NCBI RefSeq assembly: GCF_001469865.1
Contig: NZ_LOPV01000171.1
Location: 1-43,751, forward strand
Source: Haloferax profundi
Lineage (GTDB): Archaea > Halobacteriota > Halobacteria > Halobacteriales > Haloferacaceae
Length of the DNA: 43,751 nucleotides
Direction: 5' to 3'
The notes under the pieces were generated by a model that saw only the letters and a program-made list of their open reading frames with translations, searched no databases and was not told where the DNA came from. A program made the translations under genes and the position numbers. This document shows positions 15,394 to 24,766 of the stretch, one piece after another; position 1 is the first letter of the stretch, and each line of letters begins with the position of its first letter.

Positions 15394-15657
15394 GGTGCCG
15401 AACCGCACGAATCAGAGAGTGTCACCGAGCGTGGGCTATCAGACTGCTATCCGCCGAAGTCGGTGTCGGGCGAGGCGTGACGGTCGAATCCGTGTCCGTC
15501 CCCGGTCGGTCTCCGCATCTGTCTCTCTGTTCTCCCCTCCTTCGTTTCACCATCTCTCGTTCCCTACCCTATCTCTCGTTTCCCTTCCCTTTACGACCGG
15601 GTGTGCGGGCGCGATGAACCCACGTAGTTTTTAGTACCCCGGTGAGTAGGTGCCGAT
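15394..15657. other. lsm-RNase J divergent spacer with pyrimidine tract
   Basis: No gene is seen. From about 15515 to 15597 the plus strand is nearly all C and T (repeated CTCTC, TTCCC and CCCTT text), unlike the rest of the window. A TTTTTAGTA box at 15628-15635 then precedes the inferred RNase J transcription start. Confidence 0.6.
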
Positions 15658-15840
15658 ACCAGAAACCCGCGGGTAAGTGCGGGTGCGCTCACTTCGACCG
15701 GCCGGGCGCACCTCGCACGCGGGGTCAATCGACCGACGAGCTGCAAGACGCCGGGGCCGATGGCCCCCAGACACCCGTCTTTCCGTGAGCACCTTCGCCA
15801 CATCGTGGCTTTCGATGCTCGGAATATCGAGATACAAACC
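15658..15840 (+). ncRNA. Structured 5' leader (or ncRNA) upstream of RNase J
   Basis: If transcription starts about 27 nt after the box at 15628-15635, RNase J has a leader of about 183 nt, long for a haloarchaeon. Visible stems: ACCCGC/GCGGGT (15665-15670 with 15679-15684), GGTGCGC/GCGCACC (15682-15688 with 15706-15712, competing with the first for 15682-15684) and GGGGCC-gat-GGCCCC (15753-15767). Whether it is a leader or a separate RNA is undecided. Confidence 0.45.
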
Positions 15841-17193
15841 ATGGAAATCGAAATCGCAACCATAGGCGGATACGAAGAAGTCGGCCGTCAGATGACGGCC
15901 GTCCGTGCCGGAGACGACGTTGTCGTCTTCGACATGGGTCTCAACCTGTCGCAGGTCCTCATCCACGACAACGTTGAGACAGAAAAGATGCACAGCCTCG
16001 ACCTCATCGATATGGGCGCCATCCCGGACGACCGTATCATGAGTGACCTCGAAGGTGACGTGAAGGCAATCGTGCCGACGCACGGCCACCTCGACCACAT
16101 CGGTGCCATCTCCAAACTGGCACACCGCTACGACGCTCCCGTCGTCGCGACGCCGTTCACCATCGAACTGGTGAAACAGCAAATCGAAGGCGAGAACAAG
16201 TTCAACGTCAACAACGACCTCGTCAAGATGAGCGCCGGTGAGACGATGTCCATCGGTGACTCCGGAAAGGTCGAACTCGAGTTCGTCCACGTCACCCACT
16301 CCATCATCGACGCCATCAACCCGGTCCTCCACACGCCCGAGGGTGCCATCGTCTACGGTCTCGACAAGCGCATGGACCACTCGCCGGTCCTCGAAGACCC
16401 AATCGACATGAAGCGCTTCCGCGAGATTGGCCGCGAGGGCAACGGCGTCCTCGCGTACATCGAGGACTGTACGAACGCCGGTCGGAAGGGCCGCACGCCC
16501 TCCGAATCCGTCGCTCGTCGCCACCTCAAGGACGTCATGACCTCCGTCGAGGACTACGACGGCGGCATCGTCGCGACGACGTTCTCGTCGCACATCTCGC
16601 GCGTCTCCTCGCTCGTCGAGTTCGCGAACGACATCGGCCGACAACCTGTCCTCCTCGGTCGCTCGATGGAGAAGTACTCCGGCACCGCCGAGCGTCTCGG
16701 CTTCGTCGACCTCCCCGACGACCTCGGGATGTACGGCCACCGCAAGTCCGTCGACCGCACCTTCAAGCGCATCATGAAGGAAGGCAAGGAGAACTACCTG
16801 CCCATCGTCACGGGCCACCAGGGCGAACCGCGCGCCATGCTCACCCGCATGGGCCGCGGCGAGACGCCGTACGAACTCGACGACGGTGACAAGGTCATCT
16901 TCTCGGCGCGCGTCATCCCGGAACCGACCAACGAAGGGCAGCGCTACCAGTCCGAGCGTCTCCTGCGCATGCAGGGCGCTCGCATCTACGACGACATCCA
17001 CGTCTCCGGCCACCTTCGTGAGGAAGGGCACTACGAGATGCTGCAGGCACTCCAGCCCCAGCACGTCATCCCGGCCCACCAGAACCTCAAGGGCTTCGCT
17101 CCGTACGTGGACCTCGCAGAGAGCCAGGGCTACGCCCTCGGCCGCGACGTCCACGTGACGCGGAACGGCAACATGATCCAACTGGTGGAGTGA
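15841..17193 (+). CDS. rnj: Ribonuclease J (archaeal, metallo-beta-lactamase/beta-CASP)
   Basis: A 450-aa nuclease, full length for archaeal RNase J, a 5'-3' exoribonuclease. The zinc motif HGHLDH is at 81-86 with a further ligand in HVTHS. The beta-CASP domain spans about 190-360. The C-terminal SGHLREEGH and VIPAHQN supply the remaining conserved histidines. ATG 15841 is the first Met that gives the canonical strand [10 protein letters not shown]. An upstream open extension lies in GC-rich leader sequence and is not used. Its stop codon overlaps the start of the prenyl diphosphate synthase gene (TGATG), so the two genes are translationally coupled. Confidence 0.93.
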   Translation: MEIEIATIGGYEEVGRQMTAVRAGDDVVVFDMGLNLSQVLIHDNVETEKMHSLDLIDMGAIPDDRIMSDLEGDVKAIVPTHGHLDHIGAISKLAHRYDAPVVATPFTIELVKQQIEGENKFNVNNDLVKMSAGETMSIGDSGKVELEFVHVTHSIIDAINPVLHTPEGAIVYGLDKRMDHSPVLEDPIDMKRFREIGREGNGVLAYIEDCTNAGRKGRTPSESVARRHLKDVMTSVEDYDGGIVATTFSSHISRVSSLVEFANDIGRQPVLLGRSMEKYSGTAERLGFVDLPDDLGMYGHRKSVDRTFKRIMKEGKENYLPIVTGHQGEPRAMLTRMGRGETPYELDDGDKVIFSARVIPEPTNEGQRYQSERLLRMQGARIYDDIHVSGHLREEGHYEMLQALQPQHVIPAHQNLKGFAPYVDLAESQGYALGRDVHVTRNGNMIQLVE

Positions 17194-18239
17194 TGAGTTC
17201 GGACGCGACGGAACAGCGAGTGCTCGAGGCGATTCGCGAGCGACGCGAACTCGTCAACGATGCACTCGACGAGGACGTGCCGATGGCCGAGCCAGAACGG
17301 CTGTACGAGGCTTCTCGGTACCTCCTGAAGGCCGGTGGAAAGCGACTCCGCCCGACAGTCTCGCTCTTGACGGCCGAGTCCCTCGCGGACGTGGAACCGA
17401 TGTCGGAAGACTACCGTGCGTTCCCGACGCTCACCGGGGAGGCAATCGACGTGATGATTGCCGCCGTGAGCATCGAGGTCATCCAGTCGTTCACCCTCAT
17501 CCACGACGACATCATGGACGACGACGACCTGCGACGCGGCGTCCCGGCAGTCCACAAAGAGTACGACACCGAAACCGCGATTCTCGCGGGCGACACGTTG
17601 TACGCGAAGGCCTTCGAACTGCTGACGAAGACGGGCGCAGACCCAGCGGCAGGCCTCGAAGCAGTCCGTCGTCTCGCCACCACCTGCACACAAATCTGTG
17701 AAGGGCAGGCGCTCGACATCGACTTCGAGCGACGGACCGAGGTGCTCCCCGACGAGTACCTCAAGATGGTCGAACTCAAGACGGCAGTCCTCTACGGTAC
17801 CGCGGCCGCCATCCCGGCAGTCCTGATGGGTGCCGACGACGACGTCGTCGAAGCTCTCTACCAGTACGGCATCGAGTCCGGCAGCGCGTTCCAGATTCAA
17901 GACGACGTGCTCGACCTGACCGTGCCCTCGGAGAAACTGGGCAAGCAGCGAGGTTCGGACCTCGTCGAAAACAAGGAGACGGTCATCTCCCTGCACGCAC
18001 GCCAGCAAGGTATCGACGTGGACACCCTCGTCGACGCCGCCACGGCCGAAGAACTCACCGAGGCAGACGTCGAAGCCGCCGTCGAGGAACTCGAAGCGGC
18101 CGGCAGCATCGACTACGCCCGTGAGATGGCAGAAGACCTCACCGAGCAGGCGAAGGCGCGCCTCGACGTCCTCCCGGACAACGAGGCCAGCGACCTGCTG
18201 TGCGACATCGCCGACTACCTCATCACCCGCGGGTACTGA
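17193..18239 (+). CDS. idsA: Geranylgeranyl/polyprenyl diphosphate synthase
   Basis: A 348-aa trans-prenyltransferase that extends allylic diphosphates with IPP to the C20 (possibly C25) chains of archaeal lipids. First Asp-rich motif DDIMDDDD at 105-112; second DDVLD at 237-241; GGKRLRP (48-54) binds the homoallylic diphosphate. Start at the ATG overlapping the RNase J stop. The RNase J-prenyl synthase neighbourhood is common in euryarchaea, usually with other mevalonate-pathway genes; none is present beside it here. Product chain length is not decided by what I can see. Confidence 0.93.
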   Translation: MSSDATEQRVLEAIRERRELVNDALDEDVPMAEPERLYEASRYLLKAGGKRLRPTVSLLTAESLADVEPMSEDYRAFPTLTGEAIDVMIAAVSIEVIQSFTLIHDDIMDDDDLRRGVPAVHKEYDTETAILAGDTLYAKAFELLTKTGADPAAGLEAVRRLATTCTQICEGQALDIDFERRTEVLPDEYLKMVELKTAVLYGTAAAIPAVLMGADDDVVEALYQYGIESGSAFQIQDDVLDLTVPSEKLGKQRGSDLVENKETVISLHARQQGIDVDTLVDAATAEELTEADVEAAVEELEAAGSIDYAREMAEDLTEQAKARLDVLPDNEASDLLCDIADYLITRGY

Positions 18240-18395
18240 ACCCCCCGGCGTCGGCAGTCGTTTCTGTTGGACTCAGGTCCGAACTCGCGTTTTCTCGCGC
18301 TCTGCGTGTCACCGCCGCAACTCATATCTGCACAGACGTGGTAACAACTCACGTACCCCTGCCCGCGCGAGGACCCTTCCCCGCAATCCGGGCCT

Positions 18396-18403
18396 GTTTT
18401 TAG
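18396..18403 (+). promoter_or_regulatory. TATA box for gltX
   Basis: GTTTTTAG, centred 27-28 nt before ATG 18427. It decides the start against the much longer upstream open frame. Confidence 0.65.
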
Positions 18404-18426
18404 GCGCGCCGCGGAATCGGACGGTA

Positions 18427-20139
18427 ATGGACGACGAGCTTCGAGAACGCGTCGAGCGAGAAGCGGAGAAACACGCACTCCTCAACGCGGTCAAACACGA
18501 CAGCGACGCCGACGTGGGCGCCATCATGGGCCCACTGATGGGCGAGAACCCCGAGTTCCGACAGCACGGCGGCGAGATTCCCGGACTCATCGGTCCCGTC
18601 GTCGCCGAAGTCAACCAACTCTCGGCGGGCGAAAAGCGCGACCGACTGGAGGAACTCGCGCCCGAGGAACTCGCGGAGATGGAAGCAGAAGACGAGGAAG
18701 ACGACTCACTCCTTCCCGACCTTCCCAACGTCGAAGACTACGACGAAGTTCGGATGCGCGCCGCGCCGAACCCCAACGGCCCGTGGCACCTCGGCCACGC
18801 CCGTATGCCCGCCGTCATCGGGACGTACAAAGACATGTACGACGGGTCGTTCATCGTCCGGTTCGACGACACCGACCCGGAGACGAAGCGTCCCGACCTG
18901 AGCGCGTACGACGCCATCCTCGAAGATATCGACTATCTCGGGTTCGACCCCGACGACGTGATTCGCGCCTCGGACCGCGTCGAGACGTACTACGACCACG
19001 CCCGCGAACTCATCGAGATGGGCGGCGCGTACACCTGTTCGTGTTCCGGTGAGGAGTTCTCGAACCTCAAGAACAACGCCAAGCCGTGCCCCCACCGCGA
19101 CAAGGACCCGGAGACGACGCTCGAAGAGTTCGAGGACATGGTCGCCGGCGAGTACACCTCCGGCGAGATGGTCCTCCGCGTCAAGACCGACATCGAACAC
19201 AAGAACCCCGCCCTGCGCGACTGGGTCGCCTTCCGCATGATAGACACGCCGCACCCACGGCCAGAGGCCGAAGACTATCGGGCGTGGCCCATGCTCGACT
19301 TCCAGTCCGGCGTCGACGACCACCTCACGGGCGTCACGCACATCATCCGCGGCATCGACCTGCAAGACTCCGCGAAGCGCCAGCGGTTCGTCTACGACTA
19401 CTTCGGCTGGGACTACCCCGAGGTCATCCACTGGGGCCACGTCCAGGTCGACGAGTACGACGTGAAGATGTCCACGTCGAGCATCAAGGAACTCATCGAC
19501 GCGGGCGAACTCGACGGCTGGGACGACCCGCGCGTGCCGACCATCAAGAGCCTCCGCCGCCGCGGTATCCGCGGACAGGCAATCGTCGACGCGATGGTCG
19601 GACTCGGCACGTCCACCTCGAACGTCGACCTCTCGATGTCCAGTATCTACGCGAACAACCGTGACCTCGTCGACGACGAGACGGACCGCTACTTCCTCGT
19701 TCGAGATGGACGAGAGTTCGCCGTCGAAGGCGGCCCCGACGTCGCTCACCCGCCACTCCACCCGAGTTTCGAAGAGCGCGGCACCCGCGACATCCCGGTC
19801 GGTGACAGCGTCCTCCTCGAATCCGGCGACGTGCCCGCCGAGGGTGAACGTGTCTGGCTGAAAGGCTTCGGCGCAGTCCGCCGCGAGGACGACACACTCG
19901 TCGCCACCGGCGACGACCTCGACGTCGTCCGCGAGGGCGACGTGGCCGTGATTCACTGGGCACCCGCAGACGGCGTCTCGGTCCGTATGCGCACGATGGA
20001 TGGCGACGTGCTCGGTGTCGCCGAACCCGACTTCGGCGACGTCCCCGTGGGCGAACTCGTCCAGTTCGAGCGCGTCGGGTTCGTCCGCGTGGACACGACG
20101 GACCACGACGAGACGCTCGTCTACTTCGCGCACAAGTAA
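18427..20139 (+). CDS. gltX: Glutamyl-tRNA synthetase (archaeal type)
   Basis: A 570-aa class I synthetase. The HIGH-type motif is HLGH (121-124, within PNPNGPWHLGHAR) and the KMSKS-type motif is VKMSTS (346-351). As in other archaea it has a roughly 100-residue acidic N-terminal extension and an eukaryote/GlnRS-like beta-barrel anticodon domain at the C-terminus. In haloarchaea this enzyme charges both tRNA-Glu and tRNA-Gln, the latter then being amidated. Inserted cysteines (CSCSG, 204-208; PCPH, 220-223) may bind zinc. It follows idsA by 187 bp and has its own promoter. Confidence 0.95.
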   Translation: MDDELRERVEREAEKHALLNAVKHDSDADVGAIMGPLMGENPEFRQHGGEIPGLIGPVVAEVNQLSAGEKRDRLEELAPEELAEMEAEDEEDDSLLPDLPNVEDYDEVRMRAAPNPNGPWHLGHARMPAVIGTYKDMYDGSFIVRFDDTDPETKRPDLSAYDAILEDIDYLGFDPDDVIRASDRVETYYDHARELIEMGGAYTCSCSGEEFSNLKNNAKPCPHRDKDPETTLEEFEDMVAGEYTSGEMVLRVKTDIEHKNPALRDWVAFRMIDTPHPRPEAEDYRAWPMLDFQSGVDDHLTGVTHIIRGIDLQDSAKRQRFVYDYFGWDYPEVIHWGHVQVDEYDVKMSTSSIKELIDAGELDGWDDPRVPTIKSLRRRGIRGQAIVDAMVGLGTSTSNVDLSMSSIYANNRDLVDDETDRYFLVRDGREFAVEGGPDVAHPPLHPSFEERGTRDIPVGDSVLLESGDVPAEGERVWLKGFGAVRREDDTLVATGDDLDVVREGDVAVIHWAPADGVSVRMRTMDGDVLGVAEPDFGDVPVGELVQFERVGFVRVDTTDHDETLVYFAHK

Positions 20140-20206
20140 GCTGACCACGTCGTGGGGGCCTCGCGCCCCGCACCTCTCGCACGAACTCACCGCTCCACGA
20201 ACACTC

Positions 20207-20214
20207 GTTTTACC
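20207..20214 (+). promoter_or_regulatory. TATA-like box for cyclase-family gene
   Basis: GTTTTACC, centred 26 nt before the GTG at 20236. It supports a leaderless GTG start. Confidence 0.6.
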
Positions 20215-20235
20215 GACGCCCACGTAGGGCACGTC

Positions 20236-20865
20236 GTGACCCTCGTAGACCTCACTCGTCGCGTCGAGTCCGGGATGCCGACGTACCCCGGCGACCCACC
20301 CGTCTCGGTCGAATCGCACGCGGACTTCGACGCGGACAGCTATCGCGTCTCTCGTCTCCACCTCGGGACCCACACTGGCACTCACGTCGATGCACCGGCA
20401 CACACCGAGGCGGACGGTGCGACGCTCGACTCGTACTCCGTCGAGGACCTCCGATTCACCGCCCGAGTGGTCGATTGCCGCGACGTGGGTGCGAACGGCC
20501 TCGTCACCCCGGACGCCATACCCAACGAACTGCATTCCGACGTGGATTGTCTCGTCTTCCGAACCGGGTGGGAAGACGACTGGGGAACCGACCAGATGGC
20601 CGACCATCCGGCGCTCGCACCGGAGACGGGGCGACTGTGCGCCGACCATGGATTCTCACTCGGTATCGACGCACTCAGTCCCGACCCGACTGCCGGCGAC
20701 GGCAGAATCCCTGTTCATCACGCCGTACTCGGGGCTGGCAATCTCATCGTGGAGAACCTCCGCGGGTTGGAGGCTCTCCCGACCGACCACTCGTTCGACT
20801 TCCTCGTGATGCCACTTCGGGTCGACGCCGACGGTGCGCCGGCGCGAGTCGTCGCCGAGGTGTGA
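20236..20865 (+). CDS. Cyclase-family metal hydrolase (kynurenine formamidase-like)
   Basis: A 209-aa protein of the cyclase/kynurenine formamidase family, metal-dependent amide or lactone hydrolases. The signature HTGTHVDAPAH (46-56) supplies metal ligands H46, H50 and D52 and the catalytic His56. An SGMPTYPGDPP strand precedes it at 12-22, and the C-terminus carries ENLRGLEALP. The exact substrate is unknown. GTG 20236 is used because MTLVDLT-type starts are usual in the family and a TATA-like box is correctly spaced. It lies downstream of gltX on the same strand but with its own promoter. Confidence 0.87.
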   Translation: MTLVDLTRRVESGMPTYPGDPPVSVESHADFDADSYRVSRLHLGTHTGTHVDAPAHTEADGATLDSYSVEDLRFTARVVDCRDVGANGLVTPDAIPNELHSDVDCLVFRTGWEDDWGTDQMADHPALAPETGRLCADHGFSLGIDALSPDPTAGDGRIPVHHAVLGAGNLIVENLRGLEALPTDHSFDFLVMPLRVDADGAPARVVAEV

Positions 20866-20979
20866 ATACAGGGGAGCACAGCCATCGTGCAGGTTGCCCA
20901 GAACGTCGTGGGAGAGCGAATTCTGGTGTCCAGAACGCATAAGTCCGACATTGCCCATTGTTAACATGGGTGAAAGTGG

Positions 20980-21090
20980 ATGAGATATCGAACCGCTCGA
21001 TTCGTCTCGCGAAACTGGTGGGTGTTGTTGTTCGTGGCGCTGCTGCTGCTCGCACTGTCAGTCGGTGTCGTCGACGGCGTCGCGGCGTAG
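20980..21090 (+). CDS. 36-aa single-span membrane micro-protein
   Basis: A small ORF encoding a basic N-terminus (MRYRTARFVSRNWW) followed by one hydrophobic helix (about residues 13-30) and a short tail ending DGVAA. The positive-inside charge pattern supports a real membrane protein. The gene lies between the cyclase gene and a convergent DUF456-like gene. A TATA-like GCATAAGT occurs at 20937-20944, implying a leader of roughly 14 nt. I recall similar small haloarchaeal proteins but cannot name a family. Function unknown. Confidence 0.6.
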   Translation: MRYRTARFVSRNWWVLLFVALLLLALSVGVVDGVAA

Positions 21091-21143
21091 AACCGCACGC
21101 GACACACTGAGTCGGGGTGTGACGGTCGAACGGGTGTCGTCGC

Positions 21144-22055
<912 letters not shown>

Positions 22056-22175
22056 TCGACGCGACTACTCGGTCGTTGGTTCCTCTGCGGCCATTTGCCC
22101 GACTCGAGAGCAACAGCCCTCGCTGACTTTCCAACGGGGTAGCACAAAAGATTATTATGAATATGAGCTAGCATT

Positions 22176-22182
22176 AAGGAGA
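22176..22182 (+). promoter_or_regulatory. Possible Shine-Dalgarno before etfB
   Basis: AAGGAGA lies 11-12 nt before ATG 22194 and only 2-3 nt before the in-frame GTG 22185. The longer spacing favours the ATG. TATA-like ATTATTATG is at 22151-22159. Confidence 0.4.
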
Positions 22183-22193
22183 GAGTGTTCTCA

Positions 22194-23069
22194 ATGCACA
22201 CGGTGGTACTTACCAAAGGGGTCCCTGACTTTCGAGAGGGACAGGTATCGTTCGACGAAGACGGGCATCTCGAACGCGGCAAGACGCCCACAGTGATGAA
22301 CCCGAACGACCAGTTCGCACTGGAAGCGGCGCTTCAGACGCGGGTTCGACACGGTGGCAACGTCAGCGTGATGAGCATGGGTCCACCGGGATACAAGGAA
22401 GTCCTCCAAGAGGCGATGGAGTCGGTGTACGCCGACGACCTGTATCTCGTCTCGGACCGCGAGATGGCGGCGGCGGACACGTGGGCGACGGCGATTACGC
22501 TCAGTGCCGCTATCGAGAATCTCGACGAGATGCCGGATATCATCTTTGCGGGGTTCAAGACGGCAGACGGGGAGACGGGCCACACCGGCCCCCAGGCGAA
22601 CTGGTGTCTCGACATGCCACTCGTGACGCACGTCATCTCGCTCGATATCGACGAGGAGGAACGCACGTTGCGAGCGAAGCGCCTCGTCGAAGGCGACATC
22701 GAAGAGATAGAGACTGTGGAGGTGTCGCTGCCGGCGTTCGTCGTCACCGACCCCGAGTTCGTCCCGTCGTATCGCTCGGCAGGGGAGCGACTGACTCTGA
22801 AGGACCTCCGGGCGGCGACGACGGAGCGAGCACCCGACTACGAGGACTACCTCACGGTGTGGGACCACGCCGACATCAACGTCGACCCGGACTACATCGG
22901 CCTCGACGGGTCGCCGACCATCGTCTCGTCTGTCGACCCGATTCCGAAGGCACCGGCAGAGCGCGAGGCGACGATGGTCGAACCGGAAGACGTCGATGGA
23001 ATGCAAGAAGTGCTGGAGGCGATGCAGTCGGCAGTGGGTGGCGACGCCGCGGCCGCGGAGGGTGACTGA
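22194..23069 (+). CDS. etfB: Electron transfer flavoprotein beta subunit (EtfB/FixA)
   Basis: A 291-aa Etf beta subunit, which with EtfA binds FAD and carries electrons between dehydrogenases and the quinone oxidoreductase. The opening VVLTKGVPD (4-12), MNPNDQFALEAAL (about 39-51) and the nucleotide-loop text ADGETGHTGPQ (about 127-137) are recognisable. That last segment is closer to the form I remember for Fix-type bifurcating Etfs (DGDT-x-x-VGPQ) than to canonical mitochondrial Etf. A C-terminal tail of about 40 residues is acidic. It is followed by etfA after 2 nt. Confidence 0.92.
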   Translation: MHTVVLTKGVPDFREGQVSFDEDGHLERGKTPTVMNPNDQFALEAALQTRVRHGGNVSVMSMGPPGYKEVLQEAMESVYADDLYLVSDREMAAADTWATAITLSAAIENLDEMPDIIFAGFKTADGETGHTGPQANWCLDMPLVTHVISLDIDEEERTLRAKRLVEGDIEEIETVEVSLPAFVVTDPEFVPSYRSAGERLTLKDLRAATTERAPDYEDYLTVWDHADINVDPDYIGLDGSPTIVSSVDPIPKAPAEREATMVEPEDVDGMQEVLEAMQSAVGGDAAAAEGD

Positions 23070-23071
23070 CC

Positions 23072-24766
23072 ATGACTGACTTCGACCCGGGCGAGTACGA
23101 GATTTCGGAACTCGGCCCAGCCCTCAAAGATATCGAAGACGTCGGCGAGTTAGAGGAGATTCTCCAGAAAGAACACCGCGGCCAGAACCGCGACCCGGTC
23201 ATCGCACTCATCGAGAGTCGCATCGAGAAGTTCTCTGAAGACGAAGAGGAACCCGCAGACGCAGGAAGCCTCGACCTCGCGTCGATGAGTACCGCAGACG
23301 TGGGGAACGCCCTCCAGAACATCGACGAGGTAGACGAACTCGAAGCGCTCCTCGAAGCGGAAGAAGCGGGTGAGGACCGCGGGGCAGTCAAGCGACTCAT
23401 CAACAAGCGCATCGACTCCGTGCAGGGAAGCGACGAGGAGGTCATGGTCGACGAAGCGGACGAACGGACCGCCGAAGAGCGACATCCTGACCTCGACCAC
23501 CCGACGCGCGACAAGCGCCACGTCCGGTCGCTCCACGGCGGCGTCTACGAGGACATGTGGGTCTACTGCGAGACGCAGGCCGGCGAACTCGTCGACGTGT
23601 CGAAAGAGATGCTCGGGAAAGCCCGCGAACTGATGGACCAGTACAACGACGACTACGACGCCGACGAACGCGTCGTCGCCGTCCTCATCGGGTCGGACGT
23701 GTCGAAACACGTGGACGACGTTATCGCCTACGGGGCGGACGTGGTCGTCGTCCGCGAAGACGACCGACTCGAACGCTTCCAGCACAAGCCCTACACCGAG
23801 ATATTCTGCGATATGGCCCGCGCCGGGGCAACCCACAACCGCGGCGAAGTGGTGGACGGCCGAGACGAAGAGTGGCGCGACTACGACAAACCGCGGTACA
23901 CCCTCTTCCCAGCGACGAACAACGGCCGTGACCTCTCGGCGCTGGTGCAGGCCGAACTCGACTCTGGCCTCGCCAGCGACTGTTCGGGCCTGTACATCGA
24001 AAATCAGGTCATCTCGAACCCGGTCAAGACCGGTGTCGCCGGCGAGAAGAAGGAGTTCGAGCGCGTCTTACACATGAAGCGTCCCGACTTCTCCGGGTTC
24101 GAGTATTCGACGATTCTGTGTCTCGACAACCCGCGACGCGAGTTCCACCCACAGGGTGGGTCTGTCATCCCGGGAAGTTTCGACATCCCCGAGGCCGACC
24201 CAGAGCGTGAGGGCATCGTCGTCGAACACGACGCACCCCTCGACGACGACTGGTTCCGCGTCTCCGTGACCGAGTGGGACCAGCTAGACGAGGGTATCGA
24301 CCTGACTGGCCACGAGGTCATCGTGGCCTTCGGCCGTGGTATCGGTGACAACCCGACGAAAGGCGTCGAACTGGTGTTGGAACTCGCAGACCAGTTCGAA
24401 GACGCCGAAGTCGGCGTCACGCGTGGTATCGTCACCGGGTCGTTCCAGTTCGACGGTCACGTCGAGCAGTACACCCACGAAGACAGACAAATCGGCGAGA
24501 CTGGACAGGTCGTCGCGCCCAAACTGTACATCGCGGCGGGTATCTCCGGCGCGATACAGCACAAGGTCGGCGTGGACGAGTCGGACACGATTATCGCCAT
24601 CAACACCGACCCCGACGCGCGCATCCGCGACTTCTCCGACTACTTCATCGAAGGCGACCTGTTCGAGGTGCTCCCGCGACTGACAGAGGCGTTGAAACAA
24701 GGACGGTTCGAGGCGGCGGTGGCCAGCGACGGAGGCGTCGCAGGCGAACGAGGTGACTCACAATGA
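23072..24766 (+). CDS. etfA: Electron transfer flavoprotein alpha subunit with duplicated N-terminal extension
   Basis: A 564-aa EtfA, far longer than the usual 310-330. The conserved C-terminal FAD domain is intact (FGRGIGDN, GVTRGIVTGSF, QIGETGQVVAPKLYIAAGISGAIQH, INTDPDARI). Ahead of the EtfA core, which starts near residue 160, is an acidic extension holding two similar helical units at about 11-53 and 74-116 (pattern: V/L-GxAL-xxIxxVxELExxL...R-x-V-x-xLIxxRI). The extension's role is unknown; docking of a partner is possible. There is also an insertion near 345-390. Its stop overlaps the next gene's ATG by 4 nt. Confidence 0.92.
   Translation: MTDFDPGEYEISELGPALKDIEDVGELEEILQKEHRGQNRDPVIALIESRIEKFSEDEEEPADAGSLDLASMSTADVGNALQNIDEVDELEALLEAEEAGEDRGAVKRLINKRIDSVQGSDEEVMVDEADERTAEERHPDLDHPTRDKRHVRSLHGGVYEDMWVYCETQAGELVDVSKEMLGKARELMDQYNDDYDADERVVAVLIGSDVSKHVDDVIAYGADVVVVREDDRLERFQHKPYTEIFCDMARAGATHNRGEVVDGRDEEWRDYDKPRYTLFPATNNGRDLSALVQAELDSGLASDCSGLYIENQVISNPVKTGVAGEKKEFERVLHMKRPDFSGFEYSTILCLDNPRREFHPQGGSVIPGSFDIPEADPEREGIVVEHDAPLDDDWFRVSVTEWDQLDEGIDLTGHEVIVAFGRGIGDNPTKGVELVLELADQFEDAEVGVTRGIVTGSFQFDGHVEQYTHEDRQIGETGQVVAPKLYIAAGISGAIQHKVGVDESDTIIAINTDPDARIRDFSDYFIEGDLFEVLPRLTEALKQGRFEAAVASDGGVAGERGDSQ

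Noticed and set aside
18706-20649. Very long open frame on the minus strand opposite gltX
   Set aside because: It is antisense to a clear glutamyl-tRNA synthetase, has Val/Arg/Gly/Asp-rich low-information text and no recognisable domain; long antisense frames are common in GC-rich haloarchaeal DNA.
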